Shown here one piece after another: positions 51,678 to 61,441 of a stretch of DNA of 64,000 bases (its first letter is position 1; every line of letters starts with the position of its first letter). Origin of the DNA: Pseudarthrobacter sp. ATCC 49987. GTDB taxonomy: Bacteria > Actinomycetota > Actinomycetes > Actinomycetales > Micrococcaceae. The notes under the pieces were generated by a model, which had not been told where the DNA came from, did no database searches, and saw nothing but the letters and a program-made list of their open reading frames with translations. Both the position numbers and the translations under genes were made by a program. The stretch is taken from positions 3,658,001 through 3,722,000 of the forward strand of contig NZ_JAABNS010000001.1 in the NCBI RefSeq assembly GCF_009928425.1. Direction: 5' to 3'.

Positions 51678-53240
51678 ATGCCAGACAAATACAACAGCGG
51701 CCGGACGTCCGCGGGCCGGGGGCGCAACCCGCTCCGGGATCCGCGGGACCGCCGCCTGAACCGTATTGCGGGGCCGTCATCGCTGGTCCTTTTCGGGGTC
51801 ACGGGGGACCTCGCCCGCAAGAAACTCATGCCGGCCGTGTACGACCTGGCCAACCGCGGGCTGCTGCCGCCGAGCTTCGCCCTGGTGGGCTTCGCCCGGC
51901 GGGAGTGGGATAACGAGGACTTCGCGGCCGAGGTCAAGGACGCTGTCAAGGCCTACGCCCGCACCCCGTTCGACGAAACGGTGTGGACGCAACTGTCCGA
52001 GGGCATCCGCTTCGTGCAGGGCGAGTTCGACGACGACGACGCCTTCAAACGGCTCAGCGAAACCGTTGACGAACTCGACGAGCAGCGCGGGACGCGCGGC
52101 AACCACGCGTTCTACCTCTCCATCCCGCCGAACGCCTTCGAACTGGTCTGCCGGCAGCTGTCCAAGCACGGCCTGGCCCAGGCCGAGGGTGACAAGTGGC
52201 GCCGCGTCGTCATCGAGAAGCCCTTCGGCCACAACCTGGAGTCTGCACGGCAGCTCAACGACATCGTTGAGTCGGTCTTCCCGCCGGACGCGGTCTTCCG
52301 GATCGACCACTACCTGGGCAAGGAGACGGTGCAGAACATCCTGGCGCTGCGCTTCGCCAACCAGCTCTTCGAGCCGCTGTGGAACGCGAACTACGTTGAC
52401 CACGTCCAGATCACCATGGCCGAGGACATCGGCACCGGCGGCCGGGCCGGCTACTATGACGGCGTGGGCGCCGCCCGCGACGTCATCCAGAACCACCTGC
52501 TGCAGCTCCTGGCGCTGACCGCGATGGAAGAGCCGATCTCCTTCAACGCCGATGACCTCCGCGCGGAGAAGGAAAAGGTCCTCGCCGCCGTCCGGCTCCC
52601 CGAGGACCTCTCCACCCACTCGGCGCGCGGGCAGTTCACCGGCGGCTGGCAGGGCGGCGAAAAGGTCGTCGGCTACCTCGAGGAGGACGGCATCCCCGCC
52701 GACTCCACAACGGAGACGTTCGCCGCGATCCGGGTCGACATCAACACCCGCCGCTGGTCCGGGGTACCGTTCTACCTGCGCGCCGGCAAGCGGCTGGGCC
52801 GCCGGGTGACCGAGATCGCCGTCGTGCTCAAACGCGCACCGAACCTGCTCTTCACGGACCACGGCGAGGACGACTTCGGCCAGAACGCCGTCGTGATCCG
52901 GGTCCAGCCCGACGAGGGTGCCACCATCCGCTTCGGGTCCAAGGTCCCGGGCACGCAGATGGAAGTCCGCGACGTCACGATGGACTTCGGCTACGGACAC
53001 TCCTTCACCGAGTCCAGCCCGGAGGCGTACGAACGGCTCATCCTCGACGTGCTCCTCGGCGAGCCGCCGCTCTTCCCCCGCCATGCGGAAGTCGAGCTGT
53101 CCTGGAAAATCCTCGATCCCTTCGAGGACTACTGGGCGAGCCTGGACGAACAACCCGAACCCTACGCCCCCGGAAGCTGGGGACCTGCCTCCGCCGACGA
53201 GCTCCTGGCCCGTGACGGACGAACCTGGAGAAGGCCATGA
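51678..53240 (+). CDS. zwf: Glucose-6-phosphate 1-dehydrogenase
   Basis: 520 residues, full length. The nucleotide site is [16 protein letters not shown], and the substrate-binding active-site motif is RIDHYLGKE with the catalytic His. [13 protein letters not shown] is also typical. It oxidises G6P to 6-phosphogluconolactone with NADP+. ATG 51678 gives a ~30-residue basic N-terminal extension before the Rossmann fold, common in actinobacteria. The stop overlaps the opcA start by 4 bp. Confidence 0.95.
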   Translation: MPDKYNSGRTSAGRGRNPLRDPRDRRLNRIAGPSSLVLFGVTGDLARKKLMPAVYDLANRGLLPPSFALVGFARREWDNEDFAAEVKDAVKAYARTPFDETVWTQLSEGIRFVQGEFDDDDAFKRLSETVDELDEQRGTRGNHAFYLSIPPNAFELVCRQLSKHGLAQAEGDKWRRVVIEKPFGHNLESARQLNDIVESVFPPDAVFRIDHYLGKETVQNILALRFANQLFEPLWNANYVDHVQITMAEDIGTGGRAGYYDGVGAARDVIQNHLLQLLALTAMEEPISFNADDLRAEKEKVLAAVRLPEDLSTHSARGQFTGGWQGGEKVVGYLEEDGIPADSTTETFAAIRVDINTRRWSGVPFYLRAGKRLGRRVTEIAVVLKRAPNLLFTDHGEDDFGQNAVVIRVQPDEGATIRFGSKVPGTQMEVRDVTMDFGYGHSFTESSPEAYERLILDVLLGEPPLFPRHAEVELSWKILDPFEDYWASLDEQPEPYAPGSWGPASADELLARDGRTWRRP

Positions 53241-54136
53241 TCGTAGATCTTCCCAACACCACCACTTCCAAGATCTCCAAGAAGATCATGGCCCTGCGCG
53301 AGCAGGGCGGTGTGATTGCCCTCGGCCGGGTGCTGACCCTCGTGGTCGTCACCAAGTCCGGGCTGGAGGAGGAGGCCATCGAGGCCGCCAACGAGGCCAG
53401 CCGGGAACATCCCTGCCGGATCATCGTCCTCGCCGACGCCGGAGCCGAGGCACCCACCCGCCTTGACGCGCAGATCCGGGTGGGCGGCGACGCCGGTGCG
53501 TCCGAGGTCATCCTGCTCCGCGGCTACGGCGAACTCGCGGAGGAAAGCGAATCGCTCGTCGCGGCCCTGCTGCTGCCGGATGCGCCGATCGTGGCGTGGT
53601 GGCCGCACGGCGCCCCGAAGAACGCCTGCGAGACGTCCATTGGCCGGATCGCGCACCGCAGGATCACGGACTCGGCCAACGAGCCCGACCCGCAGCGCGC
53701 GCTGGAGAACATCCGCCGCACCTACAAGGCCGGCGATACGGACCTGGCCTGGACCCGCCTGACCAACTGGCGGATCCAGCTGGCCGCAGTCCTGGACCAA
53801 CTCGACAGCTCCCCCATTACGGCCGTCGCCGTCGAAGGAGCCTCGGACTCCCCCAGCACGATCCTGCTCGCCGCGTGGCTGACGCTCGCACTGGATGCCC
53901 CGGTGACGATCGTCGAGGACCCCGCCGGTACCGGGATCCGGCGCGTGCGGCTCACCCGCACCGGCGGCGACGTGCAGCTGTTCCGGCCTGGCCTCACCGT
54001 GGCGGAACTGAGCCAGCCGGGCCAGCCGGTGCAGCGCATCTCCCTGCCGCGCCGGAGCCTGAAGGACTGCCTCGCCGAAGAACTCCGCCGTCTCGACCCC
54101 GACGAAGTGTTCGGTGAAGCACTTCTGCTCAAGTAA
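53237..54136 (+). CDS. opcA: Glucose-6-phosphate dehydrogenase assembly protein OpcA
   Basis: A 299-residue OpcA-family protein that helps assemble or activate G6P dehydrogenase. It overlaps zwf (ATGA), the normal actinobacterial arrangement. Recognisable segments are VIALGRVLTLVVVTK, APIVAWWPHGAPKN and the C-terminal KDCLAEELRRLDPDEVFGEA. It supports zwf in driving oxidative flux. Confidence 0.93.
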   Translation: MIVDLPNTTTSKISKKIMALREQGGVIALGRVLTLVVVTKSGLEEEAIEAANEASREHPCRIIVLADAGAEAPTRLDAQIRVGGDAGASEVILLRGYGELAEESESLVAALLLPDAPIVAWWPHGAPKNACETSIGRIAHRRITDSANEPDPQRALENIRRTYKAGDTDLAWTRLTNWRIQLAAVLDQLDSSPITAVAVEGASDSPSTILLAAWLTLALDAPVTIVEDPAGTGIRRVRLTRTGGDVQLFRPGLTVAELSQPGQPVQRISLPRRSLKDCLAEELRRLDPDEVFGEALLLK

Positions 54137-54200
54137 GGCGACAGGTGCTAAAACGCGACCGTGAAAGCTGTTGTTCTACCTACAATCCATTGGAGTTTTG

Positions 54201-55637
54201 ATGTCAGCACACATCGGTGTCACCGGCCTTGCGGTGATGGGGGCCAACCTCGCCCGCAACCTGGCCCGGAACGGCTTCACCGTTGCCCTGCACAACCGGT
54301 CCGTTGAGAAGACCGACGCCCTGCTGGAGAAGCACGGCCAGGACGGCGACTTCGTCCGCACGGAGACCCTGCAGGAGCTCGTCGACTCGCTGGAGAAGCC
54401 CCGCCGCGTGCTGATCATGGTCAAGGCCGGCAAGCCGGTCGACTCCGTGATCGAGCAGCTTGAGCCGCTCCTGGAAGCCGGCGACATCATCATCGACGCC
54501 GGCAACTCACACTATGAGGACACCCGCCGCCGCGAGGCAGCCCTCGCCAAGAAGGACCTGCACTTCGTCGGCATCGGCGTCTCCGGCGGCGAGGAAGGTG
54601 CCCTCAACGGCCCCTCGATCATGCCTGGCGGCTCGAAGGAGTCCTACGACGCCCTGGGCCCGCTCCTGGAAAAGATCGCCGCGCACGTCGACGGCAAGCC
54701 CTGCTGCGCCTGGATCGGCACCGACGGCGCCGGCCACTTCGTCAAGATGGTCCACAACGGCATCGAATACGCCGACATGCAGGTCATCGGCGAAGCGTTC
54801 GACCTGCTGCGCTCCGGTGCCGGCATCGAACCGGCCGAGCAATCCAAAATCTTCGCAGAGTGGAACAAGGGCGACCTCGCCTCCTTCCTGATCGAGATCT
54901 CCGCCGAGGTCCTTGGCCACGTGGACGCGAAGACCGGCAAGCCGTTCGTCGACGTCGTCGTGGACGCCGCCGGGCAGAAGGGCACCGGCCGCTGGACCGT
55001 CATCTCCGCGCTCGAACTGGGATCCCCGACGTCGGGCATCGCCGAATCGGTCTTCGCCCGGGCACTGTCCTCCCAGACGGAGCAGCGCAAGCTGGCCCAG
55101 GGACTGCTCGCCGGCGGCGAGGCCGACGTCGAGGTCCCCGAGAGCTTCGTCGAGGATGTCCGCCAGGCGCTGTACGCGTCCAAACTGGTCTCGTACGCCC
55201 AGGGGCTGGACATGCTCACCTCTGCGGCCAAGGAATACGGCTGGGACCTGAAGCTGGATGAGATCGCCTCCCTGTGGCGCGGCGGTTGCATCATCCGCGC
55301 CGAACTGCTCAAGGAGATCACCAAGGCCTACGCCGCGGAAGAGAAGCCGGCCAACCTGCTGTTCGCCCCGGCCTTCACCCAGGCGATCGCTGAGGTCCTT
55401 CCGGCCTGGCGCCGCGTGGTCTCCACCGCAGTCCAGCTCGGCATCCCCGTGCCGGTGTTCTCCTCCTCGCTGGCCTACTACGACGGCCTGCGCCGCAAGC
55501 GCCTCCCGGCCGCCGTGATCCAGGGCCAGCGCGACCTCTTCGGCGCGCACACCTACGGCCGCGTCGACGCCGAGGGAACCTTCCACACCCTCTGGGGCGA
55601 GGACAAGTCCGAAATCGAGGCAGTGGACACCCACTAG
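54201..55637 (+). CDS. gnd: 6-phosphogluconate dehydrogenase, decarboxylating
   Basis: 478 residues. The NADP motif is TGLAVMGANLARNLARNG; the substrate-binding and catalytic residues are in SGGEEGALNGPSIMPGG and HFVKMVHNGIEYADMQ. It converts 6-phosphogluconate to ribulose 5-phosphate and CO2. ATG 54201 follows TGGAG. It returns ribulose 5-phosphate to hxlA, closing the formaldehyde-oxidising cycle with pgi and zwf. The 64 bp between opcA and gnd hold no other feature. Confidence 0.96.
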   Translation: MSAHIGVTGLAVMGANLARNLARNGFTVALHNRSVEKTDALLEKHGQDGDFVRTETLQELVDSLEKPRRVLIMVKAGKPVDSVIEQLEPLLEAGDIIIDAGNSHYEDTRRREAALAKKDLHFVGIGVSGGEEGALNGPSIMPGGSKESYDALGPLLEKIAAHVDGKPCCAWIGTDGAGHFVKMVHNGIEYADMQVIGEAFDLLRSGAGIEPAEQSKIFAEWNKGDLASFLIEISAEVLGHVDAKTGKPFVDVVVDAAGQKGTGRWTVISALELGSPTSGIAESVFARALSSQTEQRKLAQGLLAGGEADVEVPESFVEDVRQALYASKLVSYAQGLDMLTSAAKEYGWDLKLDEIASLWRGGCIIRAELLKEITKAYAAEEKPANLLFAPAFTQAIAEVLPAWRRVVSTAVQLGIPVPVFSSSLAYYDGLRRKRLPAAVIQGQRDLFGAHTYGRVDAEGTFHTLWGEDKSEIEAVDTH

Positions 55638-55655
55638 TTTCGCAACTGACGCCTG

Positions 55656-55676
55656 CGGCCGGTGCTCCCCCGGCCG
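55656..55676 (+). terminator. Hairpin after gnd
   Basis: CGGCCGG pairs with CCGGCCG around a seven-base loop, 18 bp after the gnd stop. The rest of 55677-55990 shows no gene. Confidence 0.6.
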
Positions 55677-55990
55677 TCTGGCCTCCAACTTCCCGGCTCC
55701 AGCCGTTTTCGCCCTAAACCGGAGCAGACGAAGAAGCGGGCAATACGGGCCACCGAGCGCGCGGTCAGCATTGCTCTCCGAGGCCTTCGACGACGCGTGC
55801 CGGCCCCTGGTAACGGGCGCACTGTGCCCGGAAACCGAAGTATCCTCCGGGCTATCGCCACGGCCGGGAGCGTGGGGCGCCGGGGTGGCTCGCACCGTTA
55901 ATCGGGCCCATCCGACAAAAGGACGTCAGTGGTACCGGCTCAGCAGCATGTCGACGCCTCAGGATCAGGCACCAGGTTCGGCACGGGTAG

Positions 55991-56457
55991 TCAGACCGTC
56001 CGGGCGTCGTTGGGGTCGTGGCAGAAACGAAGCACCTCTACCACCGTGTCCGCATCGCCGATCTTCAGCGCCTCGAGGATGCGCCGGTGGTCCCGGGCCA
56101 TGTTCTGCTGGTGCTGCGGGCCCTGGCGGTAGGTCATGGTGATCCGCCGCTGGATGGGATGCTCCCACATCGACGCCAGCGTCGTCCGCAGGTACTGGTT
56201 GGGGCACGGCTCGATGAGGGCAGCATGGAACAGGCGTGCCGTTTCAAACAGCCCGTCGGCGTCATGAGGATCAAGTGTCTCAAATTCATCGATCATGGAC
56301 CGGAGCCGAACCATCTGCGTCGCGGTATGTCTGCCGCAGGCCTGTCGCGCTGCCAGCGCTTCCAGCGCATACCGGACCTCGTAGACATCCTCCACATCAC
56401 GGGCGGTGAGGTCAATGACAATGTATCCCTGCCCGGGCACCAGGGTGGCCAGACTCC
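55991..56457 (-). pseudogene. GntR/FadR-type regulator lacking its DNA-binding domain (VanR-like)
   Basis: The FCD ligand-binding domain of a GntR regulator is complete: DVYEVRYALEALAARQA, LFHAALIEPCPNQYL and ARDHRRILEALKIGD. Homology begins at SLATLVPGQGYIV, the hinge just after the winged helix, and stops abruptly near 56457. The entire N-terminal helix-turn-helix is gone, so it cannot bind DNA in the normal way. On the other side of the break a Rieske oxygenase fragment reads the opposite way. A divergent vanR-vanA pair is the likely ancestor. Confidence 0.72.
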
Positions 56458-56736
56458 TGGTACTACTACGCGTTCAGCCGCAATTTTGCGGTCGAAGACG
56501 CGGGCGCCACCGAGGATCTCCGCGTCGGCCTGGCCACCGTCCTGGAAGAGGACGCCGCGGCGCTTGCGGCGCAGGAAATCGGTATGCAGACCCGCCCCCG
56601 GGGAGAGTTCGACGTCCTGATCGCCCAGGACGGCGGCGTGGCGAAAGCCCGGCGCATCATGGCTGCACTGCTGAAATCCGAGGAGAGCACCGCGGCTCAG
56701 GCCACCCACAAACTCGCTGCTCCCGCGACGGCTTAG
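56458..56736 (+). pseudogene. C-terminal fragment of a VanA-like Rieske oxygenase
   Basis: The last ~92 residues of a Rieske-type aromatic demethylase or oxygenase large subunit (YYYAFSRNFAVEDAGATEDL, then GGVAKARRIMAALLKSEE), matching the VanA C-terminus in layout. The Rieske cluster domain and iron site are missing. A VanA enzyme would release formaldehyde from vanillate, which fits the formaldehyde cycle just upstream. The partner reductase gene is absent. Confidence 0.65.
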
Positions 56737-56744
56737 GCGGCGGT

Positions 56745-57197
56745 ATGTGGATGCTTGTTAGGGCCAATGCCCTCGGCGCGGAATACCCGGCCGGCACCGG
56801 CTCACGGACCTTGGCTGCCTGTCCCGACTCCCCGGACCGCGGGGACCCGTGGCGATGGACGATCTCCGAGAATGACTCCGCCGGCCGGTCCGGCCTGGAC
56901 ATCAGCACCGAGCCGGACCATATCCGGGTTCAGACCAGCCAGTACACCGACGGGTACACCGGCGCCCTGCATCGGGTAGCCGGGACGCAACTGGTGATCG
57001 TCGCCCTCCGTGGCGAAGCGCTGGTGGCCGCTGCCAGCGGACCCTGGGAACGCTGGCTGCGTCCGGGCGATGTCTTCGTTGTCGAGGGGGAAGAAGATGA
57101 AGACCTCCGGCTTTCGCTTCCAGAGGGCGACGACGCCTGCGTCGAAGTCGTAGCCCTTGCCCCCCGCCTTGCGCATGCCTTGCGCTGGGTGCCGTGA
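56745..57197 (+). CDS. Small cupin-like protein, possibly HutD family
   Basis: A 150-residue protein. The layout (LVRANALGAEYPAGTGSRTL, then DPWRWTISENDSAGR, then WLRPGDVFVVEGEED) resembles HutD-type cupins, but identity looks low, so the call is tentative. ATG 56745 gives a full-length N-terminus. The next gene starts inside its last codons (GTG 57194), so they are coupled. It probably belongs with the deacylase and ABC transporter, as a binding or regulatory accessory. Confidence 0.5.
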   Translation: MWMLVRANALGAEYPAGTGSRTLAACPDSPDRGDPWRWTISENDSAGRSGLDISTEPDHIRVQTSQYTDGYTGALHRVAGTQLVIVALRGEALVAAASGPWERWLRPGDVFVVEGEEDEDLRLSLPEGDDACVEVVALAPRLAHALRWVP

Positions 57198-58249
57198 CGG
57201 CCGCAACCGCACCGGTAGCCACGGATCTGCAACTGGCTGGAATCGACTGGTCCCGCAGCGGCCTCCAGCTCGGTTACGGCCGGGTGCGACACTCCGACAA
57301 CGTCTACGATGGCTCCGTCATTCCGATCCCGATCGCGGTAATCAGCTCCGGCGACGGGCCCACGGTGTTGCTGGTGGCGGGAACCCACGGAGACGAATAT
57401 GAAGGCCAGATCCTCCTCCACGAACTGGCACGGACCCTCACCCCGGACCATGTCCGGGGCACGCTAATTCTCGTCCCGTCAGCAAACCATGCCGCCGTGT
57501 CGGCAGGAACCCGCGTCTCACCCATCGACAACGGCAACCTGAACCGCAGTTACCCCGGCGAACCCGACGGCTCCCCCACCGGTCAGGTGGCTCACTTGAT
57601 CGGACGGGGCCTGCTCCCCCGGGTCGACGTCGTCATCGACCTTCACTCTGGGGGCAGCAACTCCACATACGTCTCGTGCATGTTCCTCTACCGCGGACCG
57701 ACGCCGGCACTCTGGACCCGCAAGGTGGCCGCGGCACGGGCCATGGCACTGCCCTACACCTTGGTGGTTCCGCCACGGCTCGAGCCCGGTTCCTTGAGCA
57801 CCGCGGGAGACGACGCCGGGATCCTGACGCTGTCCACGGAGCTGGGCGGCGGCGGGACCGTGGACCGGTCCGTGCTGGGACGGGCACGCACGGGGCTGGC
57901 AGCACTGCTTGCCGGCACCGGCGTACTGTATTCCGACCCTGCAAAGGTCCTTGCGCACCAAGAGCCAGAAAGGGTTCGATCGCAAACCGTCTGGATCGAA
58001 CTAGTGGACGACTCCGCAGTCACCACCAATGTCGGCGGCCTGTTTGAACCACTCGTCGACCTGGGCCAGTTCGTACGGGCCGGGGAACCGGTCGGCAAGG
58101 TGCACTTCCTGGACGAACTCGACCGGCCACCACGGGAATTCGCGGCCGCCGTCGACGGCGTTGCCGCGATCATCCGCCGTCCCACCCTGGTGCGCCCGGG
58201 CTGCCATCTGGTGCATGTAGCACCCCTGCTCGCGGATATTCAGGACTGA
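57194..58249 (+). CDS. AstE/aspartoacylase-family deacylase, DoeB-like
   Basis: Zinc-dependent amidohydrolase of the M14-like succinylglutamate desuccinylase/aspartoacylase family, 351 residues, GTG start. The zinc motif is AGTHGDEYEGQ with the second His in VVIDLHSGGSN; NGNLNRSYPG is typical of DoeB, the N-acetyl-diaminobutyrate deacetylase of ectoine breakdown. It lies directly before an amino-acid ABC transporter, so imported acylated amino acids or ectoine-type compounds are likely substrates. Specificity is inferred. Confidence 0.8.
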   Translation: MTAATAPVATDLQLAGIDWSRSGLQLGYGRVRHSDNVYDGSVIPIPIAVISSGDGPTVLLVAGTHGDEYEGQILLHELARTLTPDHVRGTLILVPSANHAAVSAGTRVSPIDNGNLNRSYPGEPDGSPTGQVAHLIGRGLLPRVDVVIDLHSGGSNSTYVSCMFLYRGPTPALWTRKVAAARAMALPYTLVVPPRLEPGSLSTAGDDAGILTLSTELGGGGTVDRSVLGRARTGLAALLAGTGVLYSDPAKVLAHQEPERVRSQTVWIELVDDSAVTTNVGGLFEPLVDLGQFVRAGEPVGKVHFLDELDRPPREFAAAVDGVAAIIRRPTLVRPGCHLVHVAPLLADIQD

Positions 58250-58295
58250 AGTCCATATCAACCCATGTTCAACGATGATCATGAAAGGCAACACA

Positions 58296-59213
58296 ATGCG
58301 TAATGCCCAAAAAGCGATGCTCCTTCTGACTGCGGGAGCGACAGTACTGGCAGCCGCCGGCTGCACCACAGCGTCAATGGACGCCACGGGAAAGGAACAG
58401 CCCGCTGCGGCAACAACTTCCCTCGGCGTCAATGACCAGGCCCGCGCCCTTTTGCCCGACGCAGTGAAGGAAAAGGGCAACCTGCTGATCGGGTCCGACC
58501 CCACATATGCACCGTTCGAGTACTTCGATGTGGACAACAAGACCATGATCGGCTGGGACGTCGACATGGGAGATGCACTGGCACAGGCTCTGGGTCTGAA
58601 GGCCCAGCACGTGGCGGCGACCTTTGACACTATCCTGCCGGGTCTGGCCTCCGGCAAGTACGACCTGGGGATGTCCTCGTTCTCCATCACCGAAGAGCGG
58701 CAGAAGGCAGTGGACTTTGTTGCCTATCTCAACGCCGGTTCCGGTATTGCCGTGCTCCCCGGAAACCCAGCCAAGCTGTCGATGAAAGCGGAGACACTGT
58801 GCGGTAAAAGGGTTGCGGCGCAAAAGGGTTCGAGCCAGTCCCTGGACGTGCTGCCGGCGCTGTCCAAGGAATGCACTGATGCCGGGAGCCCTGCCATCGA
58901 CGCCCAGATCTTCCCGGCCCAGACCGACGCGAACCTTACCCTGACCGCAGGGAGGGTGGACGGTGTCCTCGCAGACAGCATCTCCCTCTCTTATCAGGGC
59001 AAGCTGGCGGGCGACAAATTCGAGCTGGCCGAGGGCCAGGACTATCACCCGGAACGGACCGGAATCGCCCTGCCGAAGGATTCGGAACTGAGGCCGGCCA
59101 TCGAGGCCGCGATGAAGGCAATTGTTGGCAGCCCGACTTACACGGAAATCAACAAAAAATGGTCCATTCCATCCAGCGCCGCCCTCAGCGTTGACGACGT
59201 CGTCGCCAAGTAG
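58296..59213 (+). CDS. ABC transporter solute-binding lipoprotein (family 3)
   Basis: A 305-residue extracellular binding protein for polar amino acids. The lipobox AAGC puts the anchor Cys at about residue 24. The SBP family 3 core is DPTYAPFEYFDVDNKTMIGWDVD and, later, KYDLGMSSFSITEERQKAVDF. ATG 58296 is chosen over 58275 for its GAAAGG site. It is followed by permease and ATPase genes. Confidence 0.9.
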   Translation: MRNAQKAMLLLTAGATVLAAAGCTTASMDATGKEQPAAATTSLGVNDQARALLPDAVKEKGNLLIGSDPTYAPFEYFDVDNKTMIGWDVDMGDALAQALGLKAQHVAATFDTILPGLASGKYDLGMSSFSITEERQKAVDFVAYLNAGSGIAVLPGNPAKLSMKAETLCGKRVAAQKGSSQSLDVLPALSKECTDAGSPAIDAQIFPAQTDANLTLTAGRVDGVLADSISLSYQGKLAGDKFELAEGQDYHPERTGIALPKDSELRPAIEAAMKAIVGSPTYTEINKKWSIPSSAALSVDDVVAK

Positions 59214-59239
59214 CGCTCGACAGCCGCAGGAGGTTTTGC

Positions 59240-60215
59240 ATGAAAACTGAGATGCCAACGGCACTTGCAACGCCGGAGAAGGTCCGGGACCACTACACGA
59301 TCATGAAGGCCAGACATCCAGGGCGCTGGGTGTCCGCTGCCGTGATCACAGCCCTGTTTGCCCTGATGCTTCAGTCAGTGATTACGAATCCACGGTTCGG
59401 CTGGTCCACCGTCGGGATGTACCTGCGAGACGTGTCCATCGTCAACGGGATCGGCCTGACCCTGATGCTGACGGTGATCTGCATGGCCATAGGCATTGCC
59501 CTAGGCGTTGTCCTGGCGGTCATGAGGCTTTCGCTTAATCCGGTCATCAGAACGGCCGCGTTCGGCTACGTCAACTTTTTCCGTGGAACTCCGGTGCTGG
59601 TGCAGCTGCTTTTCTGGTACAATCTTGCCGCCCTCTACCCGTCCATTAGCTTTGGAATCCCTGGGGTGAACCTGGACGCGAACCAGGTCATCACCCCGCT
59701 CCTGGCAGCTGTACTCGGACTCGGTTTGAATCAGGGAGCGTACATGTCCGAAATCGTGCGCGCCGGGATTCTCTCCGTGGACCACGGCCAGGTGGAGGCC
59801 GCCGGGGCGCTGGGCATCAACCGGCTGCACACAATGCGCCGCATCGTCCTCCCGCAGGCCATGCGAGTGATCATTCCCCCCCACAGGGAATGAAACGTTC
59901 GGAATGCTCAAAACCACGGCGCTCGTCAGCGTCATCTCCGTGCCCGAACTGCTCTACTCCTCGCAGATCATCTACGCCCGCACGTTTCAGACCATACCGC
60001 TGCTCATCGTGGCGAGCCTGTGGTACATCGTGGTGACGTCCGTGCTGAGCGTCGGCCAGTACTACCTCGAACGCAGGTTTGCTAAGGGCGGGCAGCGGAA
60101 TCTTCCTCTGACCCCATGGCAGAAATTGCGCTTCTTCCTCAACACCCATGACCGGCTGGGCCGGAAAGGCTTCAACGGCAATGACCGGCCGAGCCGGAAA
60201 GGCGGAAAACTGTGA
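59240..60215 (+). pseudogene. Amino-acid ABC permease, frameshifted at a C7 run
   Basis: His/Glu/Gln-type permease with several membrane segments. The EAA-type loop VEAAGALGINRLHTMRRIVLP is intact. At 59876-59882 a run of seven C turns the expected PPTGNETFGMLKTTALVSV into PPHRE and a stop at 59893; with six C the frame runs on without a break to 60215. Thus one extra base splits the gene. It could be a sequencing error, a decaying gene or a phase-variable tract. The 60212 start of the ATPase overlaps the true end. Confidence 0.85.
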
Positions 60216-61441
60216 CTGCTCTGGCATCCCCAACGCTGCAGGACCGGCCCATGGTGCGGGCCGACGGAATCGAGAAAAACTACGGCAAATTTCAGGTCCT
60301 TAAAGGTCTGGACCTTGAGGTTCAAACCGGTGAAGTGGTCTGCCTCATCGGCCCGTCGGGATCGGGCAAGAGCACTCTCCTGCGCTGTATCAACCATCTC
60401 GAGGGTATTGACGGTGGGCGGATGTGGGTCGACGGAAAAGTCATCGGCTATGACATCAAGGGCACCCGGCTGCACGAACAGAAGGACAAGCAAATCTGTC
60501 AGAACCGGACCGACATTGGCGTGGTCTTCCAGCACTTCAACCTGTTCCCGCATATGACCGTCCTTGAGAACCTGGTGGAGGCGCCGCGGCTGGTTCTCAA
60601 GGAGAACCGGAAGATCGTCACCGAGCGGGCCCTGGAACTTCTGACCATGGTGGGATTGGCGGAAAAGGCGCAGGCCTATCCCCGCCATCTTTCCGGTGGC
60701 CAGCAACAGAGAGTCGCCATCGCGCGCGCCCTGTGTATGCGGCCAAAGCTCATGCTTTTCGACGAGCCAACCTCGGCCCTCGACCCCGAGTTGGTGGGGG
60801 AAGTCCTAAAAGTGATGAAGGACCTCGCCCAGTCGGAGATGACCATGGTCGTCGTCACTCACGAAATGAACTTCGCCCGCGACGTCGCAGACAGGGTCGT
60901 ATTCATGGCGGACGGTCAAATCGTTGAACAAGGGCCCGCACGGGATCTCATCACCAATCCCCAGCAACCACTCCGGGCACCACGCGAAGGCCGCGCCCTC
61001 GTTGACTTCCCGCACGTAGGACCGGGCCAGGAGTTCAGCGAAAAACTCCACCGCGCTGGAGTACACGAGCTCCGGTTCGGGCTTGTCATGGCTGGGACCA
61101 CTTGTGGACTGAACCTCGTCATCGTCGAAGGCGTCGCCGAACTCCTCACTCACCACGCCTTGTCCCCGTCCGTCCAGGGGTTGTGCGCCGCAACAGCAAC
61201 AGCCACAGGGTCAACTTCGACTGTCTCCTTGGTGGCAAGGGAGTCCTTAACCTTCTGCGCATGTGGCCCGTTCATCCAGGGAATCGTTTCGATCATGGTG
61301 GCCGGGGCTCCGGAGGCGAGCAGGATGGCCCGGAACCTGGGCAGTGCTGTCAGGTCGGCGACGAAAAGGATCTCGTCTTTGTTCTCCTGCCGGGAGGAGG
61401 AGGATCCGGATTTGCTGTGGCTGCGGGAGACGTTGATGTAG
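60212..61441 (+). CDS. Amino-acid ABC transporter ATPase with replaced C-terminal tail
   Basis: The first ~251 residues are a complete GlnQ/HisP-type ATPase: Walker [11 protein letters not shown]-loop [13 protein letters not shown], signature [10 protein letters not shown], Walker [14 protein letters not shown] and H-loop [10 protein letters not shown]. After ITNPQQP (near 60967) the natural end is lost, and the frame runs ~158 residues through DNA that codes on the other strand for DUF4913 and TraG-like proteins. The tail is therefore not a real domain. The ATPase core may still work if the tail is tolerated. Confidence 0.8.
   Translation: MTALASPTLQDRPMVRADGIEKNYGKFQVLKGLDLEVQTGEVVCLIGPSGSGKSTLLRCINHLEGIDGGRMWVDGKVIGYDIKGTRLHEQKDKQICQNRTDIGVVFQHFNLFPHMTVLENLVEAPRLVLKENRKIVTERALELLTMVGLAEKAQAYPRHLSGGQQQRVAIARALCMRPKLMLFDEPTSALDPELVGEVLKVMKDLAQSEMTMVVVTHEMNFARDVADRVVFMADGQIVEQGPARDLITNPQQPLRAPREGRALVDFPHVGPGQEFSEKLHRAGVHELRFGLVMAGTTCGLNLVIVEGVAELLTHHALSPSVQGLCAATATATGSTSTVSLVARESLTFCACGPFIQGIVSIMVAGAPEASRMARNLGSAVRSATKRISSLFSCREEEDPDLLWLRETLM
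60806..61153 (-). pseudogene. DUF4913 protein, 3'-truncated
   Basis: Starts at GTG 61153, overlapping the TraG-like stop (GTGA). The recognisable DUF4913 part is [16 protein letters not shown] and AFAWCPEW; then homology ends near 60967, and the frame continues through the antisense of the ABC ATPase gene to 60806. DUF4913 proteins are typical cargo of actinobacterial plasmids and conjugative elements. Confidence 0.65.
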
